From Paracoccus bogoriensis (GTDB lineage: Bacteria > Pseudomonadota > Alphaproteobacteria > Rhodobacterales > Rhodobacteraceae): 64,000 nucleotides of DNA. Location of the stretch: the NCBI RefSeq assembly GCF_019431455.1, contig NZ_JAHYSR010000002.1, positions 1 through 64,000 of the forward strand. Direction: 5' to 3'. The notes beneath the pieces are model-generated. The model searched no databases. It saw only the letters and a list, made by a program, of their open reading frames with translations, and was not told the origin of the DNA. Both the position numbers and the translations under genes were made by a program. Numbering within the stretch: position 1 is the first letter of the stretch; each line of letters opens with the position of its first letter. Of this stretch, positions 1 to 11,765 are shown in pieces.

Positions 1-1
1 T

Positions 2-241
2 GATGCCGACTGGTTCCGGGAAGCGTTGAAAGACAAGGGGATAAAGCCTTGCATCCCAGGTCGGAAGTCCCGAGGAAGGGCTGTCCGCTACGACCGACGC
101 CGCTACAAACGCCGCAACCGGATCGAGATCATGTTCGGCAGGCTCAAGGACTGGCGCCGCATCGCCACCCGCTACGACAGGTGCCCCAGGGGGTTCCTCT
201 CTGCCGTCACCCTCGCCGCTACCGTCCTGTTCCGGCTTTGA
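2..241 (+). pseudogene. IS5-family transposase, C-terminal part (cut by window edge)
   Basis: The open frame enters from the left edge and encodes the C-terminal catalytic part of an IS5/IS427-type DDE transposase. The signature is Y-x5-R-N-R-I-E-x-M-F-G-R-L-K-D-W-R-R-I-A-T-R-Y-D-R, which carries the catalytic Glu and the basic helix. It ends at TGA 239-241, only 20 nt from the ubiB stop, so the right end of the insertion sequence should lie in about 242-262. The rest of the element is outside the window, so whether the copy is intact cannot be judged. IS5-family elements are common in Paracoccus (family knowledge). Confidence 0.8.
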
Positions 242-260
242 CAATCAATGAGCCTGGAGC

Positions 261-1796
261 CTAAAGCGACAGTCCGATCCCCAGCCCCGCCGCCAGCGCC
301 AGCGCTGCGATCACCGCCAGATCCCATCCCGACCGGCGGCGCGGGGTGCGCGCAGCGGCGGCCTGTTCGGGATGGGCGCGTTCCCACAGCGCCTGTTCCA
401 CGATGCGCGGCAGAAGCGGCCCATAGCGCCCGATGGTCTGCACGATCTGGCCCATATCGCCGATCGCGGCCCTGGGTCCGATGCTGGCCTTGATGTAATC
501 CGACACGACGGGCTTTGCGGCCTGCCAGATGTTCAGTTGCGGGTCGATGGACCTGGCCACGCCCTCGACCACGACCATGGTGCGCTGCAACAGGATCAGT
601 TCGGTCCGGGTGGGCATCCCGAAACGTTCCGTCACCTCGAACAGGTAGGCCAGCAGGTTGCCCATGCTGATGCGGCTGGCATCGGCGCCGAAGATCGGCT
701 CGCCCACGGCCCGTAGGGCGCGGGCAAAGGCCGCCTCGTCGCGGTCGCGAGGGACATAGCCCGCCTCGAAATGGACGCGGGCGACCATGCGGTAATCACG
801 CTGGATGAAGCCATAGAGGATCTGGGCATAGACGCGGCGGGTATAGTCGTCGATCTCGCCCATGATACCGAAATCATAGGCGATGATGTCGCCATTCGCG
901 GCTACCTTCAGGTTGCCGTGATGCATGTCGGCGTGAAAGAAGCCGTCGCGCAGCGCGTGCGACAGAAACAGCTGGATCACCCGCCGCGCCAGATCGCGCG
1001 TGTCGTGACCCGCCGCGATCAGCGCCTCGCGGTCGCCCATCGGCAGGCCCTCGGCCCAGTCTGCGGTCATCACGCGGCGGCTCGACAGCGACCAATGCGG
1101 CAGCGGCACCCGAAAACCCGCATCCTGCGCCGTGTTCTCGGCGAATTCCGAAGCGGCGGCGGCTTCGAGCCGCAAGTCCTGCTCGGCCGTGACGGTCTGC
1201 TCGAAATGGCTGACCACATCGCGCGGGCGCAGGCGACGGGTGCCGGGAGACAGAAGTTCGATCAGCCGCGCGCCGAAATGAAAGGCGTCGATGTCGCGCT
1301 TGAAGGCCGCGCCGATGCCGGGACGCACGACCTTGACGGCGACTTCGCGGCCCGTGCTGCGCACACGGGCGCGGTGGACCTGCGCGATCGAGGCGGCGGC
1401 GACGGGATCGGAAAACTCGCTGAAAAGCTCATCGACCGGGGCGCGCAATTCGGCCTCGATCACGGCCTTGGCGATGGCGGTCGGGAAAGGTGGCAGGCGA
1501 TCCTGCAACATCCGCAACTGTCCCGCCAGTTCCGGCCCGACCACATCGGCGCGAGTCGAGAGAATCTGCCCGAACTTGATATAGGCCGGTCCAAGCGCGG
1601 TAATCGCTCGCGTGATCGGCGGCAGGGTCGGATCGCCCTTGTAGCCAAGCCAGCGGAAGGGCCATCCCAGGACGCGGGCGGCGACCCGCAGCCGGATCGG
1701 CGCGTCCACCGCGTCCAGCACCGCGGCCATCGCGCCGGTGCGCTCGAACGTGGCGCCGGTGCGGATCAGGCGCCATATCTGGTGAGGACCGCGCAT
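261..1796 (-). CDS. ubiB: UbiB/ADCK-family atypical kinase, ubiquinone biosynthesis
   Basis: A 511-residue membrane-associated atypical kinase/ATPase that supports ubiquinone biosynthesis. Visible features are the ADCK-specific K-x-G-Q motif (KFGQ near residues 74-77), the Ala-rich nucleotide loop AAASIAQVH (about 133-141), the AVKV lysine (about 155), kinase catalytic-loop and D-F-G motifs (HADMHHGN, YDFG), and a hydrophobic C-terminal tail from about residue 490. The start is the ATG at 1796, 4 nt after the ubiE stop, rather than an upstream TTG inside ubiE. It is co-transcribed with ubiE. The stop codon sits at the edge of an IS element, so the last residues may have been altered. Confidence 0.93.
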   Translation of the reverse strand: MRGPHQIWRLIRTGATFERTGAMAAVLDAVDAPIRLRVAARVLGWPFRWLGYKGDPTLPPITRAITALGPAYIKFGQILSTRADVVGPELAGQLRMLQDRLPPFPTAIAKAVIEAELRAPVDELFSEFSDPVAAASIAQVHRARVRSTGREVAVKVVRPGIGAAFKRDIDAFHFGARLIELLSPGTRRLRPRDVVSHFEQTVTAEQDLRLEAAAASEFAENTAQDAGFRVPLPHWSLSSRRVMTADWAEGLPMGDREALIAAGHDTRDLARRVIQLFLSHALRDGFFHADMHHGNLKVAANGDIIAYDFGIMGEIDDYTRRVYAQILYGFIQRDYRMVARVHFEAGYVPRDRDEAAFARALRAVGEPIFGADASRISMGNLLAYLFEVTERFGMPTRTELILLQRTMVVVEGVARSIDPQLNIWQAAKPVVSDYIKASIGPRAAIGDMGQIVQTIGRYGPLLPRIVEQALWERAHPEQAAAARTPRRRSGWDLAVIAALALAAGLGIGLSL

Positions 1797-1800
1797 CAGG

Positions 1801-2547
1801 CTACAGCTTCCAGCCGGAATGGATTGCCGCAATGCCAAGCGACAGGTTGCGCCATTGCACGCGGCCAAAGCCCGCCTCGCGGATCATCTGGGCAAAGCTC
1901 TCCTGATCGGGGAATCTGCGGATCGATTCGACCAGGTATTGATAGCTGTCGCGGTCGCCCGTCACCGCCTGACCCATGGCCGGGATGATGTTGAAACTGT
2001 AGCGGTCATAGGCCCATTGCGCGGCCGGAACCGGGATCTGGCTGAATTCCAGCACCATCAGCCGCCCGCCGGGGCGCAGGACGCGGTAGGCCTCGGCCAG
2101 GGCGTCCGGGATGCGGGTGACGTTGCGGATGCCGAAGCTGATCGTGTAACGGTCAAAGCTGTCATCGGCGAAGGGCAGCGCCATCGCATCGCCCGTGACC
2201 CAGGCCAGCCGGTCGGCCTTTTCCATGGCCTCGGCGCGTTTGCGGCCCTCGACCAGCATCTGTTCGGTCATGTCGCAGACGGTGACACGCGCGCCCGGTG
2301 CCCGGTCCAGGAAGCGGAAGGCCACATCGCCCGTCCCGCCCGCCACATCCAGCAGGTGCTGGCCGTCGCGCGGCGCAAGCCAGTCGATCAGCGCAGCCTT
2401 CCACAGCCGGTGAATCCCCGCGCTCATCAGGTCGTTCATCAGATCATAGCGCGAGGCCACGGACGAAAAGACGCCATGGACCATCCGGGCCTTCTGATCC
2501 TCGTCCACGGTCCGGAAACCGAAATGGGTCTGTCTGCTGTCGGTCAT
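1801..2547 (-). CDS. ubiE: Demethylmenaquinone/demethoxyubiquinol methyltransferase UbiE
   Basis: A 248-residue SAM-dependent C-methyltransferase of ubiquinone synthesis (2-polyprenyl-6-methoxy-1,4-benzoquinol methylation). It shows the UbiE signature [11 protein letters not shown] near residues 32-42, the class I SAM motif DVAGGTGD (67-74), and RVLRPGG and LEFS strands further on. The start is ATG 2547 ([11 protein letters not shown]), which matches the usual family N-terminus. It is first in a two-gene operon with ubiB and divergent from mutM, with about 100 bp between the start codons for both promoters. Confidence 0.95.
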   Translation of the reverse strand: MTDSRQTHFGFRTVDEDQKARMVHGVFSSVASRYDLMNDLMSAGIHRLWKAALIDWLAPRDGQHLLDVAGGTGDVAFRFLDRAPGARVTVCDMTEQMLVEGRKRAEAMEKADRLAWVTGDAMALPFADDSFDRYTISFGIRNVTRIPDALAEAYRVLRPGGRLMVLEFSQIPVPAAQWAYDRYSFNIIPAMGQAVTGDRDSYQYLVESIRRFPDQESFAQMIREAGFGRVQWRNLSLGIAAIHSGWKL

Positions 2548-2647
2548 GCGCTTGCCGTTTCCCCGTTGCGTTGCCAGATATGCCCGGCCCGCGCCCGGCA
2601 CAATGGCCGGGGCACGCGGCAGGCACAATGCGACGAAAGGGACGGAA

Positions 2648-3493
2648 TTGCCAGAACTGCCAGAGGTCGAGACAGTCCGCCGCGGCCTGGCCCCTCATCT
2701 GGAGGGTGCCCGCATCACCCGCGCCGAGGCGCGCCGCCCCGATCTGCGCTGGCCGCTGCCGCCCGATCTGGTGCAGGTGCTGACCGGCGCGACCGTGGTG
2801 GCGCTGCGGCGGCGGTCGAAATATCTGCTGGCCGATCTGGACCGCGGCGGCAGCGTCCTGTGGCATCTGGGCATGTCGGGCCGGATGCTGGTCGAGGGCG
2901 CGGCGCCCGGCCAGTTTCACCGCGACCCGGCCATCCATGCGCGCCACGATCATGTCGTGCTGGTGACGGAGGCGGGGACGACCATCACCTTCAACGACGC
3001 GCGCCGCTTCGGCATGGTGGACCTGATCCGCGAGGGGCAGGCCCATCCGCTTCTGGATCATCTGGGGCCGGAACCCTTCGATCCGGTCTTTGACGCGGCC
3101 TATCTGCGCGCGGTCCTTGCCGGGCGGCGCGTGCCGGTCAAGCAGGCGCTGCTGGATCAGCGCATCGTGGCCGGGCTGGGCAACATCTATGTCAGCGAAT
3201 CCCTCTGGCGGGCGGGGATCGACCCTCGGCGCGCAGCGGGCCGGATCGGGCCTGCGCGCATCCAATCGCTGGTCGGCCATATCCGCGACGTTCTGGCCGA
3301 GGCGATCCAGGCCGGCGGCTCGTCCCTGCGCGATCACCGGCAGGCCAGCGGAGAACTGGGCTATTTCCAGCACAATTTCCGCGTCTATGGCCGCGCGGGC
3401 CAGCCCTGCCTGCGTCCGGGCTGCGGCGGGCAGGTGGCGCGGATCGTCCAATCGGGGCGCTCCAGCTTCTACTGCCCGGGCTGCCAGCGTTGA
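2648..3493 (+). CDS. mutM: Formamidopyrimidine-DNA glycosylase (Fpg/MutM)
   Basis: A 281-residue bifunctional glycosylase/AP lyase that removes 8-oxoguanine and formamidopyrimidines. The invariant N-terminus (M)PELPEVE is present; its Pro2 is the Schiff-base nucleophile and Glu3 is catalytic. The start must therefore be the TTG at 2648, since no ATG can yield a mature Pro2. The helix-two-turn-helix region is followed by a C-terminal zinc finger of the form C-x4-C-x16-C-x2-C in the last 28 residues, ending [17 protein letters not shown] ribosome site lies about 5-12 nt upstream. Confidence 0.95.
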   Translation: MPELPEVETVRRGLAPHLEGARITRAEARRPDLRWPLPPDLVQVLTGATVVALRRRSKYLLADLDRGGSVLWHLGMSGRMLVEGAAPGQFHRDPAIHARHDHVVLVTEAGTTITFNDARRFGMVDLIREGQAHPLLDHLGPEPFDPVFDAAYLRAVLAGRRVPVKQALLDQRIVAGLGNIYVSESLWRAGIDPRRAAGRIGPARIQSLVGHIRDVLAEAIQAGGSSLRDHRQASGELGYFQHNFRVYGRAGQPCLRPGCGGQVARIVQSGRSSFYCPGCQR

Positions 3494-3562
3494 GGTCTTG
3501 GATTTCCGACCCCTGACCTGCTAGGGTCCGCGCCACTGACATTGTCAACGAGGTCCAAGGCC

Positions 3563-4339
3563 ATGGCTTACGAAACCATCATCGTCGAGATCGAGGATGA
3601 GGTCGCCCTGATCCGGCTGAACCGTCCCGAGGCGCTGAACGCGCTGAACTCGACCCTTCTGGCAGAGCTGTCGCAGGCCGTGACCGAGGCCGACCGCAAC
3701 GACAAGGTCCGCTGCATCGTGCTGACCGGCAGCGAAAAGGCCTTTGCCGCGGGCGCCGACATCAAGGAAATGTCCAGGAAAACCTTCGTCGATGTCTATG
3801 ACGAGGATCTGTTCGGCCCCCAGATCGACGCGATCAGCCGTGTCCGCAAGCCGATCATCGCCGCCGTCAGCGGCTATGCGCTTGGCGGCGGCTGCGAATT
3901 GGCGATGGTCTGCGATTTCATCATCGCCGCCGAGAACGCCAAGTTCGGCCAGCCCGAGATCAATCTGGGCGTCGTCGCGGGCATTGGCGGCACGCAGCGC
4001 CTGACGCGGCTGATCGGCAAGTCCAAGGCGATGGACATGAACCTGACCGGCCGCTTCATGGACGCGGCCGAAGCCGAACGCGCGGGCCTTGTCAGCCGCG
4101 TCGTGCCGACCGCCAAGCTGATTCCCGAGGCGATGGCCGCCGCCCGCAAGATCGCCGAAAAGTCCCGGATCGCCGCCCGCACAGTCAAGGAGGCCGTGAA
4201 TCGCGCCTACGAGACGACCCTGCGCGAGGGCCTTCTGTTCGAGCGCCGCGCCTTTCACGCGCTGTTTGCCACCGAGGACCAGAAAGAGGGCATGGCCGCC
4301 TTTCTGGAAAAGCGCGAGGCGCAGTTCCGCGACCGCTAG
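3563..4339 (+). CDS. Enoyl-CoA hydratase (crotonase family)
   Basis: A 258-residue enoyl-CoA hydratase that hydrates trans-2-enoyl-CoA in beta-oxidation. The oxyanion-hole segment AAGADIKEM (62-70), the second loop [11 protein letters not shown] with Glu112, and FGQPEINLG with Glu132 supply both catalytic glutamates of true hydratases. Length and C-terminal helices ([14 protein letters not shown]) are standard. ATG 3563 is preceded by GAGGTCC. The position between mutM and rpsT is not informative about its substrate. Chain-length specificity cannot be read from the sequence. Confidence 0.9.
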   Translation: MAYETIIVEIEDEVALIRLNRPEALNALNSTLLAELSQAVTEADRNDKVRCIVLTGSEKAFAAGADIKEMSRKTFVDVYDEDLFGPQIDAISRVRKPIIAAVSGYALGGGCELAMVCDFIIAAENAKFGQPEINLGVVAGIGGTQRLTRLIGKSKAMDMNLTGRFMDAAEAERAGLVSRVVPTAKLIPEAMAAARKIAEKSRIAARTVKEAVNRAYETTLREGLLFERRAFHALFATEDQKEGMAAFLEKREAQFRDR

Positions 4340-4439
4340 GGCGTTCTTGTGCCGATCGGGGGCTTTCCTTTTCGGCGCGCCTGCCCTATAGGCCTGCGTC
4401 ACATGCGCGTGGGCCCGCTTAGGCAAGAATCATGGCTAT

Positions 4440-4451
4440 CCCCGATCGGGG
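4440..4451. repeat. 12-bp perfect palindrome in the rpsT leader
   Basis: CCCCGATCGGGG is a perfect palindrome about 60 bp before the rpsT start, and a related half-copy (GCCGATCGGGGGC) lies about 85 bp earlier, just after the enoyl-CoA hydratase stop. It could be a protein-binding site or an RNA stem in the rpsT leader. No known regulator is recognised. Confidence 0.3.
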
Positions 4452-4511
4452 TGGCGCCTTGGGGCTTTTGTGCAACCGAAACGCAAGAAAAGACCGCAAG
4501 GAACCAGGATC

Positions 4512-4781
4512 ATGGCCAATACGCCCCAGTCCAAGAAACGCGCCCGCCAGATCGAGCGCCGCACCAACATCAACAAGGCCCGCCGCTCGCGCATCCGCAC
4601 CTTCCTGCGCAAGGTCGAGGCCGCGATCGCCTCGGGTGATGCCGATGCGGCGAAGCTGGCTCTGCAGAACGCCCAGCCCGAGCTGATGCGGGGTGTGACC
4701 AAGGGCGTCGTCCACAAGAACACTGCCGCGCGCAAGATCTCGCGCCTGGCTGCCCGTGTGAAGGCCCTGTCGGCCAGCTGA
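4512..4781 (+). CDS. rpsT: 30S ribosomal protein S20
   Basis: An 89-residue, strongly basic 30S subunit protein that binds 16S rRNA. The N-terminus [13 protein letters not shown] and the [17 protein letters not shown] segment are diagnostic of S20, as is the closing [20 protein letters not shown] 4512 follows an AAGGAACCAGG ribosome site. It is monocistronic, with an intrinsic terminator about 70 bp downstream, and in alphaproteobacteria rpsT commonly sits just before dnaA, as here. Confidence 0.97.
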   Translation: MANTPQSKKRARQIERRTNINKARRSRIRTFLRKVEAAIASGDADAAKLALQNAQPELMRGVTKGVVHKNTAARKISRLAARVKALSAS

Positions 4782-4848
4782 TCGCACATCGCGCCATCAG
4801 CCACAGGACATTGAAAATCCGGCCCTTGCGGGTCGCCGACCATCCATG

Positions 4849-4877
4849 GGGCGCGCATCCATATGCGCGCCCTTTTT
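4849..4877 (+). terminator. Intrinsic terminator after rpsT
   Basis: A perfect 10-bp stem (GGGCGCGCAT / ATGCGCGCCC, 4849-4858 with 4863-4872), a CCAT loop and a five-T run (4873-4877) form a textbook Rho-independent terminator for rpsT. Confidence 0.9.
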
Positions 4878-5317
4878 GCCTGCGCGACCGGCCACATTGC
4901 CGATAAATCGTTCAGAAACAGACGGCTCGGGAAATTGTCAGCAGAGTCAACGGCCTTGCAGATTCGCGCGCGAGTCGGGCCTGTCAAGCGCATAGTTCGG
5001 TTGCAGCGAGGCGCAGGCTGGGGCTAGTTTCCCTCCTGCGATTCACGTCGCCTTGGGGGATGGGTCGGCTGTCCGGCATCACGTCGGAAAAGCGGCCGGT
5101 TGCAATGCAACATGCATTTGCTGCTCTCGGGCCGTTGATTGCCGGCTGCCACCGGTTATCGACGTTCCAGTGCTTGTGAAGGGAACGGGCTTTGCCCCGG
5201 CAATCGGCCATTGGGCCGATCGGGTCGGCTTTTTCGTTTCGCACCCCGGGGACATTCGCAAGGGCCTGCGGATCAATCGCAGGTTTCGGGGACAGGTATG
5301 GGGCTAAGGGTCGGATG
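4878..5317. other. Long non-coding dnaA upstream region
   Basis: About 440 bp between the rpsT terminator and dnaA without a convincing gene on either strand. It should hold the dnaA promoter and leader. One weak DnaA-box-like sequence (TTATCGACG, 5156-5164, two mismatches to TTATCCACA) and a terminator-like hairpin (5215-5234) are visible. There is no AT-rich unwinding region or cluster of DnaA boxes, so this does not look like the origin. A small RNA ending at the hairpin is possible. Confidence 0.5.
5215..5234 (+). terminator. Terminator-like hairpin in the dnaA leader
   Basis: GCCGA (5215-5219), loop TCGGG, TCGGC (5225-5229), then five T residues (5230-5234). It lies about 80 nt before the dnaA start and points toward dnaA. 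It could end a small transcript or act as an attenuator. The stem is only 5 bp unless flanking pairs extend it, so strength is uncertain. Confidence 0.45.
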
Positions 5318-6676
5318 ATGGACAGGATCTGGGTGGCGGCGTGCGCCGAGCTTGAGCAGAGCGTGGGGCCGAACAACTACAACCACTGGATCAAGCCTCT
5401 GCGTCTGACCGGCATCGAGGATGGCGCCGCGCGGCTTGCCAGCCCGACGCGCTTCATCTCGGACTGGGTGAACCGCCATTTCGCCAAGGATATCGTCGCC
5501 GTGCTGAACCGCGCCGGCGCCGAGGTCGAGCGCCTGCGGTTCGAGGTTGCTCAGGCAGCCCGCCCCTCGGCACAGTCGGCCCCGATCTCGACCGCAGAGG
5601 CTGCGCCCGCGCCCACCACCCGCGCACCGCGCGCGGATCTGGGCGCGCCGCTGGATCCGCGCTACACCTTCGCCAATTTCATCGTGGGCAAGCCCAACGA
5701 GCTGGCCCATGCCGCCGCCCGCCGCGTGGCCGAGGGCGGGCCGGTGGGCTTCAACCCACTGTTTCTCTATGGCGGCGTGGGTCTGGGCAAGACGCATCTG
5801 ATGCACGCCATCGCCCATGAGTATCAATTCCGCCACCCTTCGGCGCAGGTTCTGTATCTCTCGGCCGAACAGTTCATGTATCGCTTCGTGCAGGCGCTGC
5901 GCGAAAGCGCGATCATGGATTTCAAGAGCATGTTCCGCAATGTGAACATGCTGATGGTCGATGACGTGCAGTTCATCGCCGGCAAGGACAGCACGCAGGA
6001 AGAGTTCTTCCACACCTTCAATGCCTTGGTCGATCAGGGCAAGCAGATCGTCATTTCCGCCGACCGCGCCCCGGCCGAGATCAAGGGCCTTGAGGAACGC
6101 ATCAAGTCGCGCCTGTCCTGCGGGCTGATCGTGGACCTGCATCCCACGACCTATGAACTGCGCCTGGGCATCCTGCAATCCAAGACCGAGGTGTTCCGCG
6201 CCCAGCATCCCGACCTGGAAATCGGCGCGGGCGTGCTGGAATTCCTGGCCCACCGGATCAGCACCAACGTCCGCGTGCTGGAAGGCGCGCTGCAGCGGCT
6301 CTTTGCCCATGCCAGCCTGCTGCGCCGCGAGATCACGCTGGAGGTCGCGCAGGAATGCCTGACCGACATTCTGCGCACGAATGACCGCAAGGTCTCGATC
6401 GACGACATCCAGCGCAAGGTGGCCGAGCATTACAACATCCGCCTGGCCGACATGATCGGTCCCAAGCGCGCCCGCAATGTCGCGCGCCCGCGCCAGATCG
6501 CCATGTATCTGTCCAAGCAGATGACCAGCCGGTCCCTGCCCGAGATCGGCCGCCGCTTCGGCGGGCGCGATCACACCACGATCATGCACGGCGTGCGCAA
6601 GGTCGAGGAACTGATCGCCGAGGACAGCAGCCTGGCCGAGGATATCGCCGTGCTCAAGCGGATGCTGGAAGCCTGA
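5318..6676 (+). CDS. dnaA: Chromosomal replication initiator DnaA
   Basis: A roughly 452-residue AAA+ initiator that binds DnaA boxes and opens oriC. Domain I has the NNYNHWIKPLRL signature. Domain III has Walker A GGVGLGKTHL and Walker B LMVDDVQF. Domain IV ends with the DNA-binding signature GGRDHTTIMHGVRK. Two adjacent ATGs (5315 and 5318) are possible; 5318 is preferred because the AAGGG site at 5306-5310 is then 7 nt away. It heads the dnaA-dnaN-recF group and is about 44 kb from the predicted oriC. Confidence 0.97.
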   Translation: MDRIWVAACAELEQSVGPNNYNHWIKPLRLTGIEDGAARLASPTRFISDWVNRHFAKDIVAVLNRAGAEVERLRFEVAQAARPSAQSAPISTAEAAPAPTTRAPRADLGAPLDPRYTFANFIVGKPNELAHAAARRVAEGGPVGFNPLFLYGGVGLGKTHLMHAIAHEYQFRHPSAQVLYLSAEQFMYRFVQALRESAIMDFKSMFRNVNMLMVDDVQFIAGKDSTQEEFFHTFNALVDQGKQIVISADRAPAEIKGLEERIKSRLSCGLIVDLHPTTYELRLGILQSKTEVFRAQHPDLEIGAGVLEFLAHRISTNVRVLEGALQRLFAHASLLRREITLEVAQECLTDILRTNDRKVSIDDIQRKVAEHYNIRLADMIGPKRARNVARPRQIAMYLSKQMTSRSLPEIGRRFGGRDHTTIMHGVRKVEELIAEDSSLAEDIAVLKRMLEA

Positions 6677-6762
6677 TCACGAAAATCTTGTGACCGCTTC
6701 GCCGGACCGCTAAAGATCAGGTCCGACGCATGGCCGCAGGGCCAAAGGGACAGGGGAAGCTG

Positions 6763-7881
6763 ATGAAATTCGCCATCGAACGTGCCGTTCTGGTCAAGGC
6801 CGTGTCTCAGGCCCAGTCCGTCGTCGAGCGCCGCAACACCATCCCGATCCTGGCCAATGTTCTGATCGAAGCCAGGCCCGAGGGCGTCAGCTTCCGCGCC
6901 ACCGATCTGGACACCGAGGTCGTGGACCGCGCCATGGCCCAGGTGGACCGCCCCGGCGCCACCACCGTCAGCGCCGTCATGCTGAACGAGATCGCCCGCA
7001 AGCTGCCTGATGGTGCGCTGGTCCAGATCAGCAACGACGATGCCTCGGGCCGGCTGTCGGTGCAGGCCGGACGGTCGTCCTTCAGCCTGGCGACCCTGCC
7101 ACGCGAAGATTTCCCCGTGATGGCCAGCAGCGAATACAGCGCCAATTTCAAGGCCAAGGCCGGGCTGCTCAAACGTCTGTTCGACAAGTCGAAATTTGCC
7201 ATTTCGACCGAAGAGACGCGTTATTACCTGAACGGCGTCTATATGCATGTGGCCCAGACCGAGGCCGGCCCGATGCTGCGCTGCGTGGCGACCGACGGGC
7301 ACCGCCTGGCCCGCATCGACGCCCCTCTGCCTGTCGGCGCCGAAGAGATGCCCGGCGTGATCGTGCCGCGCAAGACCGTGGCCGAACTGCGCAAGCTGCT
7401 GGATGACGACGATGCCGATATCGCCGTCTCGGTCAGCGAGACCAAGGTCCGCTTCGCCACCGCCGAGATCACCCTGACCTCGAAGGTGATCGACGGCACC
7501 TTCCCCGATTACAGCCGCGTCATCCCCACGGCCAACCAGCGCAAGCTGGAGGTGGACGCGACCGATTTCGCCCGCGCCGTGGATCGTGTGGCCACCGTCA
7601 GCAGCGAACGCTCGCGCGCCGTCAAGCTGTCGCTGGATCAGGACCGGCTGATCCTTTCGGTGAACGCCCCCGATGCGGGCGCCGCCGAAGAGGAACTGAT
7701 CGTGGCCTATGCCGACGACGCGCTGGAAATCGGCTTCAACGCCAAGTATCTGCAAGAAATCGCGGCTCAGGTCGATCGCGACAATGCGGTCTTTCTGTTC
7801 AACGGCCCCGGCGATGCCGCGTTGATCCGCGAAGGCAGCGACGACAGCGCGGTCTATGTCGTCATGCCGATGCGCGTGTGA
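6763..7881 (+). CDS. dnaN: DNA polymerase III beta subunit (sliding clamp)
   Basis: A 372-residue sliding clamp that tethers polymerase III to DNA. Family segments include the N-terminal MKFAIERAVL, RNTIPILANVLIEA, the central ATDGHRLA, and the C-terminal YVVMPMRV, which forms part of the partner-binding pocket. ATG 6763 has an AGGGGAAG ribosome site. Its stop overlaps the recF GTG start (GTGA at 7878-7881), indicating translational coupling. Confidence 0.97.
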   Translation: MKFAIERAVLVKAVSQAQSVVERRNTIPILANVLIEARPEGVSFRATDLDTEVVDRAMAQVDRPGATTVSAVMLNEIARKLPDGALVQISNDDASGRLSVQAGRSSFSLATLPREDFPVMASSEYSANFKAKAGLLKRLFDKSKFAISTEETRYYLNGVYMHVAQTEAGPMLRCVATDGHRLARIDAPLPVGAEEMPGVIVPRKTVAELRKLLDDDDADIAVSVSETKVRFATAEITLTSKVIDGTFPDYSRVIPTANQRKLEVDATDFARAVDRVATVSSERSRAVKLSLDQDRLILSVNAPDAGAAEEELIVAYADDALEIGFNAKYLQEIAAQVDRDNAVFLFNGPGDAALIREGSDDSAVYVVMPMRV

Positions 7882-8954
7882 CGCTGTCGCGCCTGTCTCT
7901 GGCGCAGTTCCGGTCCTGGAGGCGGCTGGACCTGTCGCTGGACGCGCGGCCCGTGGCGATCTTCGGGCCGAACGGCTCGGGCAAGACGAATATCCTTGAA
8001 GCCGTCTCGATGCTGGCGCCCGGTCGGGGCTTGCGGGGCGCGCCCGCGCCCGAACAGGCGCGGCAGGGACTGGATGCAGGCTGGCGCATCCGTGCGAGGG
8101 CCGATGGACGCGCGGTCGAGACGGGTGCCCTGCCCGGCCAGCCGCGCATTGTCCTGCTGGACGACAAGCCCGTGCCACAAACCGCTCTGGCGCGGCTGCT
8201 GCGTGTCATCTGGCTGGTGCCGGCGATGGACCGGCTGTGGACCGACACGCCCGAGGGACGGCGCCGCTTTCTGGACCGGATCACGCTGTCGCTGATGCCC
8301 GATCACGCCGATCTGTCGCTGGCCTATGACAAGGCGATGCGCGAACGGAATCGTCTCTTGCGCGACCAGATCGGCGATCCCGGCTGGTATCGCGCGCTGG
8401 AATCGCAGATGGCCGAGGCAGGCGGCGCAATCACGCGCAACCGCCTGAAGGCGCTGGCCGCCATCATGGCGCATCAGCAGGGCGGCGACTTTCCTGCCGC
8501 GCGGCTGGTGCTGATGCCAGGCGAGGGCTTTGCCGACGATTCCGACCCCGCCAGCATCGCGGCACGCCTGGCCTCGATGCGGGGGCGCGATCTGGCGGCG
8601 GGGCGCACGCTGACGGGGCCGCATCGCGCCGATCTGGGCGCAAGCTGGGGGCCGCAGGACATGCCCGCCGCCCTGTCCTCGACCGGGGAACAGAAGGCGC
8701 TGCTGCTGTCGCTGATCCTGGCCAATGCACGGGCTTTGGCGGATCAGCCTGTCCTGCTGCTGCTGGACGAGGTCGCAGCGCATCTTGACGCCGACCGCCG
8801 CGCGGCGCTTTACGACCTGATCTGCGCGCTTCCCGCACAGAGCTTGCTGAGCGGCACGGGGGCCGAATTGTTCGAGGCGATGGGCAGCCGGGCGCGACGC
8901 CTGGCGGTGCACCGCGAGGACGGCGCATCCGTCGCAACCGAGGAAACGGAATGA
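7878..8954 (+). CDS. recF: DNA replication and repair protein RecF
   Basis: A 358-residue SMC-like ATPase that loads RecA at gaps with RecO and RecR. It has the N-terminal LAQFRSW segment, Walker A GPNGSGKTN (about 34-42), the signature STGEQKALLLSLILA and Walker B LLLLDEVAAHLD. The start is GTG 7878, 4-nt overlapped with dnaN. The gene ends in an ATGA that would also start a 26-codon frame (8951-9031). Confidence 0.95.
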   Translation: MTLSRLSLAQFRSWRRLDLSLDARPVAIFGPNGSGKTNILEAVSMLAPGRGLRGAPAPEQARQGLDAGWRIRARADGRAVETGALPGQPRIVLLDDKPVPQTALARLLRVIWLVPAMDRLWTDTPEGRRRFLDRITLSLMPDHADLSLAYDKAMRERNRLLRDQIGDPGWYRALESQMAEAGGAITRNRLKALAAIMAHQQGGDFPAARLVLMPGEGFADDSDPASIAARLASMRGRDLAAGRTLTGPHRADLGASWGPQDMPAALSSTGEQKALLLSLILANARALADQPVLLLLDEVAAHLDADRRAALYDLICALPAQSLLSGTGAELFEAMGSRARRLAVHREDGASVATEETE

Positions 8955-9031
8955 CCTTGGGCTTCGATGCGCCAAGACTCTGGGCAGGCGTCCTTGTGGC
9001 GATCATGGTGCAGGGCCTGCGGGACGCCTGA
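8951..9031 (+). CDS. Possible 26-residue peptide overlapping recF end
   Basis: ATG 8951 overlaps the recF TGA in the ATGA arrangement used by coupled genes in this window, and the frame runs 26 codons to TGA 9029-9031. The product has a hydrophobic core (LWAGVLVAIMVQGL). It resembles no protein I recognise. It may be a chance frame in the 200-bp recF-gyrB gap. Confidence 0.2.
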   Translation: MTLGFDAPRLWAGVLVAIMVQGLRDA

Positions 9032-9152
9032 CTGGGCCGGATCCATCCCGTCCGAAGGGCAGCGAATTGCGGGGTGACGGGAAAAACCCCGTGATCGCGT
9101 GACTTTGCCTTGGCAGGTGGCTATATCGGGACAGGATTTACAGGAAACCTGA

Positions 9153-11591
<2,439 letters not shown>

Positions 11592-11765
11592 CCTAACCTT
11601 GCGCATTTGTTGCCCAAATCACACGGGCGCGTTCTGAAGGCCGCGGTCGTGGCGCGGATCGGCTGAGGTTTCGTTTGCCTCCGGGGGGAAAACGGCGTTA
11701 ATCTTTCGGCGATGTTTCCGCAGTTGTCCCGCATTCGTGCGGCCGTATTGTCCAAGGGGTTCTCC

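Noticed and set aside
4878..5317. The gap before dnaA as the replication origin
   Set aside because: It has only one weak DnaA-box-like sequence and no AT-rich segment, unlike 49.6-50.06 kb.
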